A stretch of DNA of 64,000 nucleotides from contig NC_135712.1 of the NCBI RefSeq assembly GCF_964656455.1, forward strand, positions 67,089,239 through 67,153,238, written 5' to 3'. How positions within the stretch are numbered: the first letter of the stretch is position 1; each line of letters starts with the position of its first letter. Positions 63,085-64,000 of this stretch are shown here, in pieces. The stretch comes from Halichoerus grypus (lineage: Eukaryota; Chordata; Mammalia; Carnivora; Phocidae). A model generated the notes under the pieces. That model saw only the letters and a list, made by a program, of their open reading frames with translations. It was not told the origin of the DNA and did no database searches. The position numbers were made by a program, and so were the translations under genes.

Positions 63085-64000
63085 ATTAATCATGTGTGTA
63101 ATTTGCAAAACCAACACTGCAATCAAAATGCAAAACTATCGCACCATTACAGAGATTTCTGCTATGTTCCTTTATGTTTACTCCTCTTCTCCCCTCCTCC
63201 TCACAAACGTTGGCAACCACTAACTTGTTTTCCATCTCTATACTTTGCTCATTTGGGGAATGTTATATAAATGGAATCCTACAATAAATAATCTATTAAG
63301 ATGGACTTTTCTCACTCTACATAACGTCCTTGAGATCCATCCAAATTGTATGTATCAGTATCTTGTTTCTTTTTATTGCTGAGCAGTATTCCATGATATG
63401 GATGGATGTAACACAATTTAACTATTTACCTGTTAGGGAACGTTTTGGTTGTTCCCAGTTTGGGACCATTACAAATAAAGCTGCCTTTTGTCTAGATGAA
63501 AGTTTTTATTTCTCTGGGGTAAATACCCAGGAATATGATTGCTGGGTCATATGTTAAGGGTATGTTTAGCTTTTAAGGAAATTGCCAAACTTTTGCAGAG
63601 TGGCTGTACCATTTGCTTTCTTACCAACGATGTATGACAGATCCAGTTTCCCCATATCCTGCTCAACATTTGGTATTGTCATTGTGTTGTTTTTTTTTTT
63701 TAATTTTAGCTGGTCTAATTAGGTGTGTAGTAATATATCATCATGGTCTTACTGTACATTTCACCAATGATTAGCAATGTTGAATATTTTTTTCATGTGC
63801 TTATTTGCCATCTATATATCCTCTTCAGTAAGATGCCTATTCATGTCTCTTGCCCATTTTCTAATTGGATTTTTTTTTTACTGTTGAATTTTGAATGTTC
63901 TTTATATATTCTAGATACTAATCCTTTGCCAGATATGTGGCTTATAAATATTTTATCTGTAGCATGTTTTTTAATCTTAACAGGCTCTTTCAGAGAACAA
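63085..64000 (-). mobile_element. Second LINE-1 3' end, minus strand, runs off the window
   Basis: Starts again with LINE-1 3' UTR-type sequence ('gcaaccactaacttgttttc', 'agcagtattccatgatatgg', 'ctggggtaaatacccaggaa'). It proceeds into the ORF2 3' part ('agatactaatcctttgccag') at the right edge. Because 3' UTR text follows ORF2 text at about 63080, this is a separate, older LINE-1 copy lying next to the previous piece. Confidence 0.85.

Noticed and set aside
59957..64000. First exon or promoter of the next gene (SEC22A in human order)
   Set aside because: No CpG island, exon or recognisable coding sequence; the right end is LINE-1 debris.

Overview
This is a window of a mammalian nuclear genome, almost certainly from a carnivoran. 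Coding sequence is a small fraction, in short exons bounded by GT..AG introns. The interspersed repeats are LINE-1 fragments, old MIR/MER fossils and several copies of the tRNA-derived carnivore SINE (Can-SINE/SINEC). The Can-SINE copies have the 'gtcatgatcc' and 'cctgggatcgag' body typical of bears, seals and mustelids, and none looks like the young dog SINEC_Cf, so an arctoid carnivoran is my best inference. The species cannot be named from this window.

The only gene I can support is PDIA5 (PDIR), an endoplasmic-reticulum protein disulfide isomerase, on the + strand. Fourteen coding exons lie between 4284 and 59799. They join in frame without a gap or stop and encode residues 87-519 of a protein the same length as human PDIA5 (519 aa, from memory). 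The signal peptide and first ~86 residues are on exons left of the window. The window holds part of the non-catalytic N-terminal domain, then three thioredoxin-fold domains with active sites CSMC (182-185), CGHC (305-308) and CPHC (426-429), and a KEEL ER-retrieval tail. The 3' UTR is short, with an AATAAA at 59928.

Layout: 1-4283 is upstream intron. 4284-12767 holds four exons (N-terminal domain into domain 1). 12768-27387 holds three exons completing domain 1, separated by introns rich in LINE-1 and SINE copies. 27388-46504 covers domain 2, including a 12 kb intron. 46505-59799 covers domain 3 and the stop codon. 59800-62280 is the 3' UTR and unique-looking intergenic DNA. 62280-64000 is LINE-1 debris running off the right edge.

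The most informative pattern is in the exon structure. All three thioredoxin domains have an intron at the same base of the active-site Trp codon (T|GG), followed by a 68-71 nt exon ending in phase 0. The gene therefore preserves the footprint of intragenic domain duplication. I found no evidence of a previously undescribed system. Other points worth a look are nested opposite-strand SINEs, a SINE fused to an inverted tail, a clean LINE-1 insertion with a 17-bp target duplication, a GC-rich minisatellite, and Z-DNA- and G-quadruplex-prone tracts.
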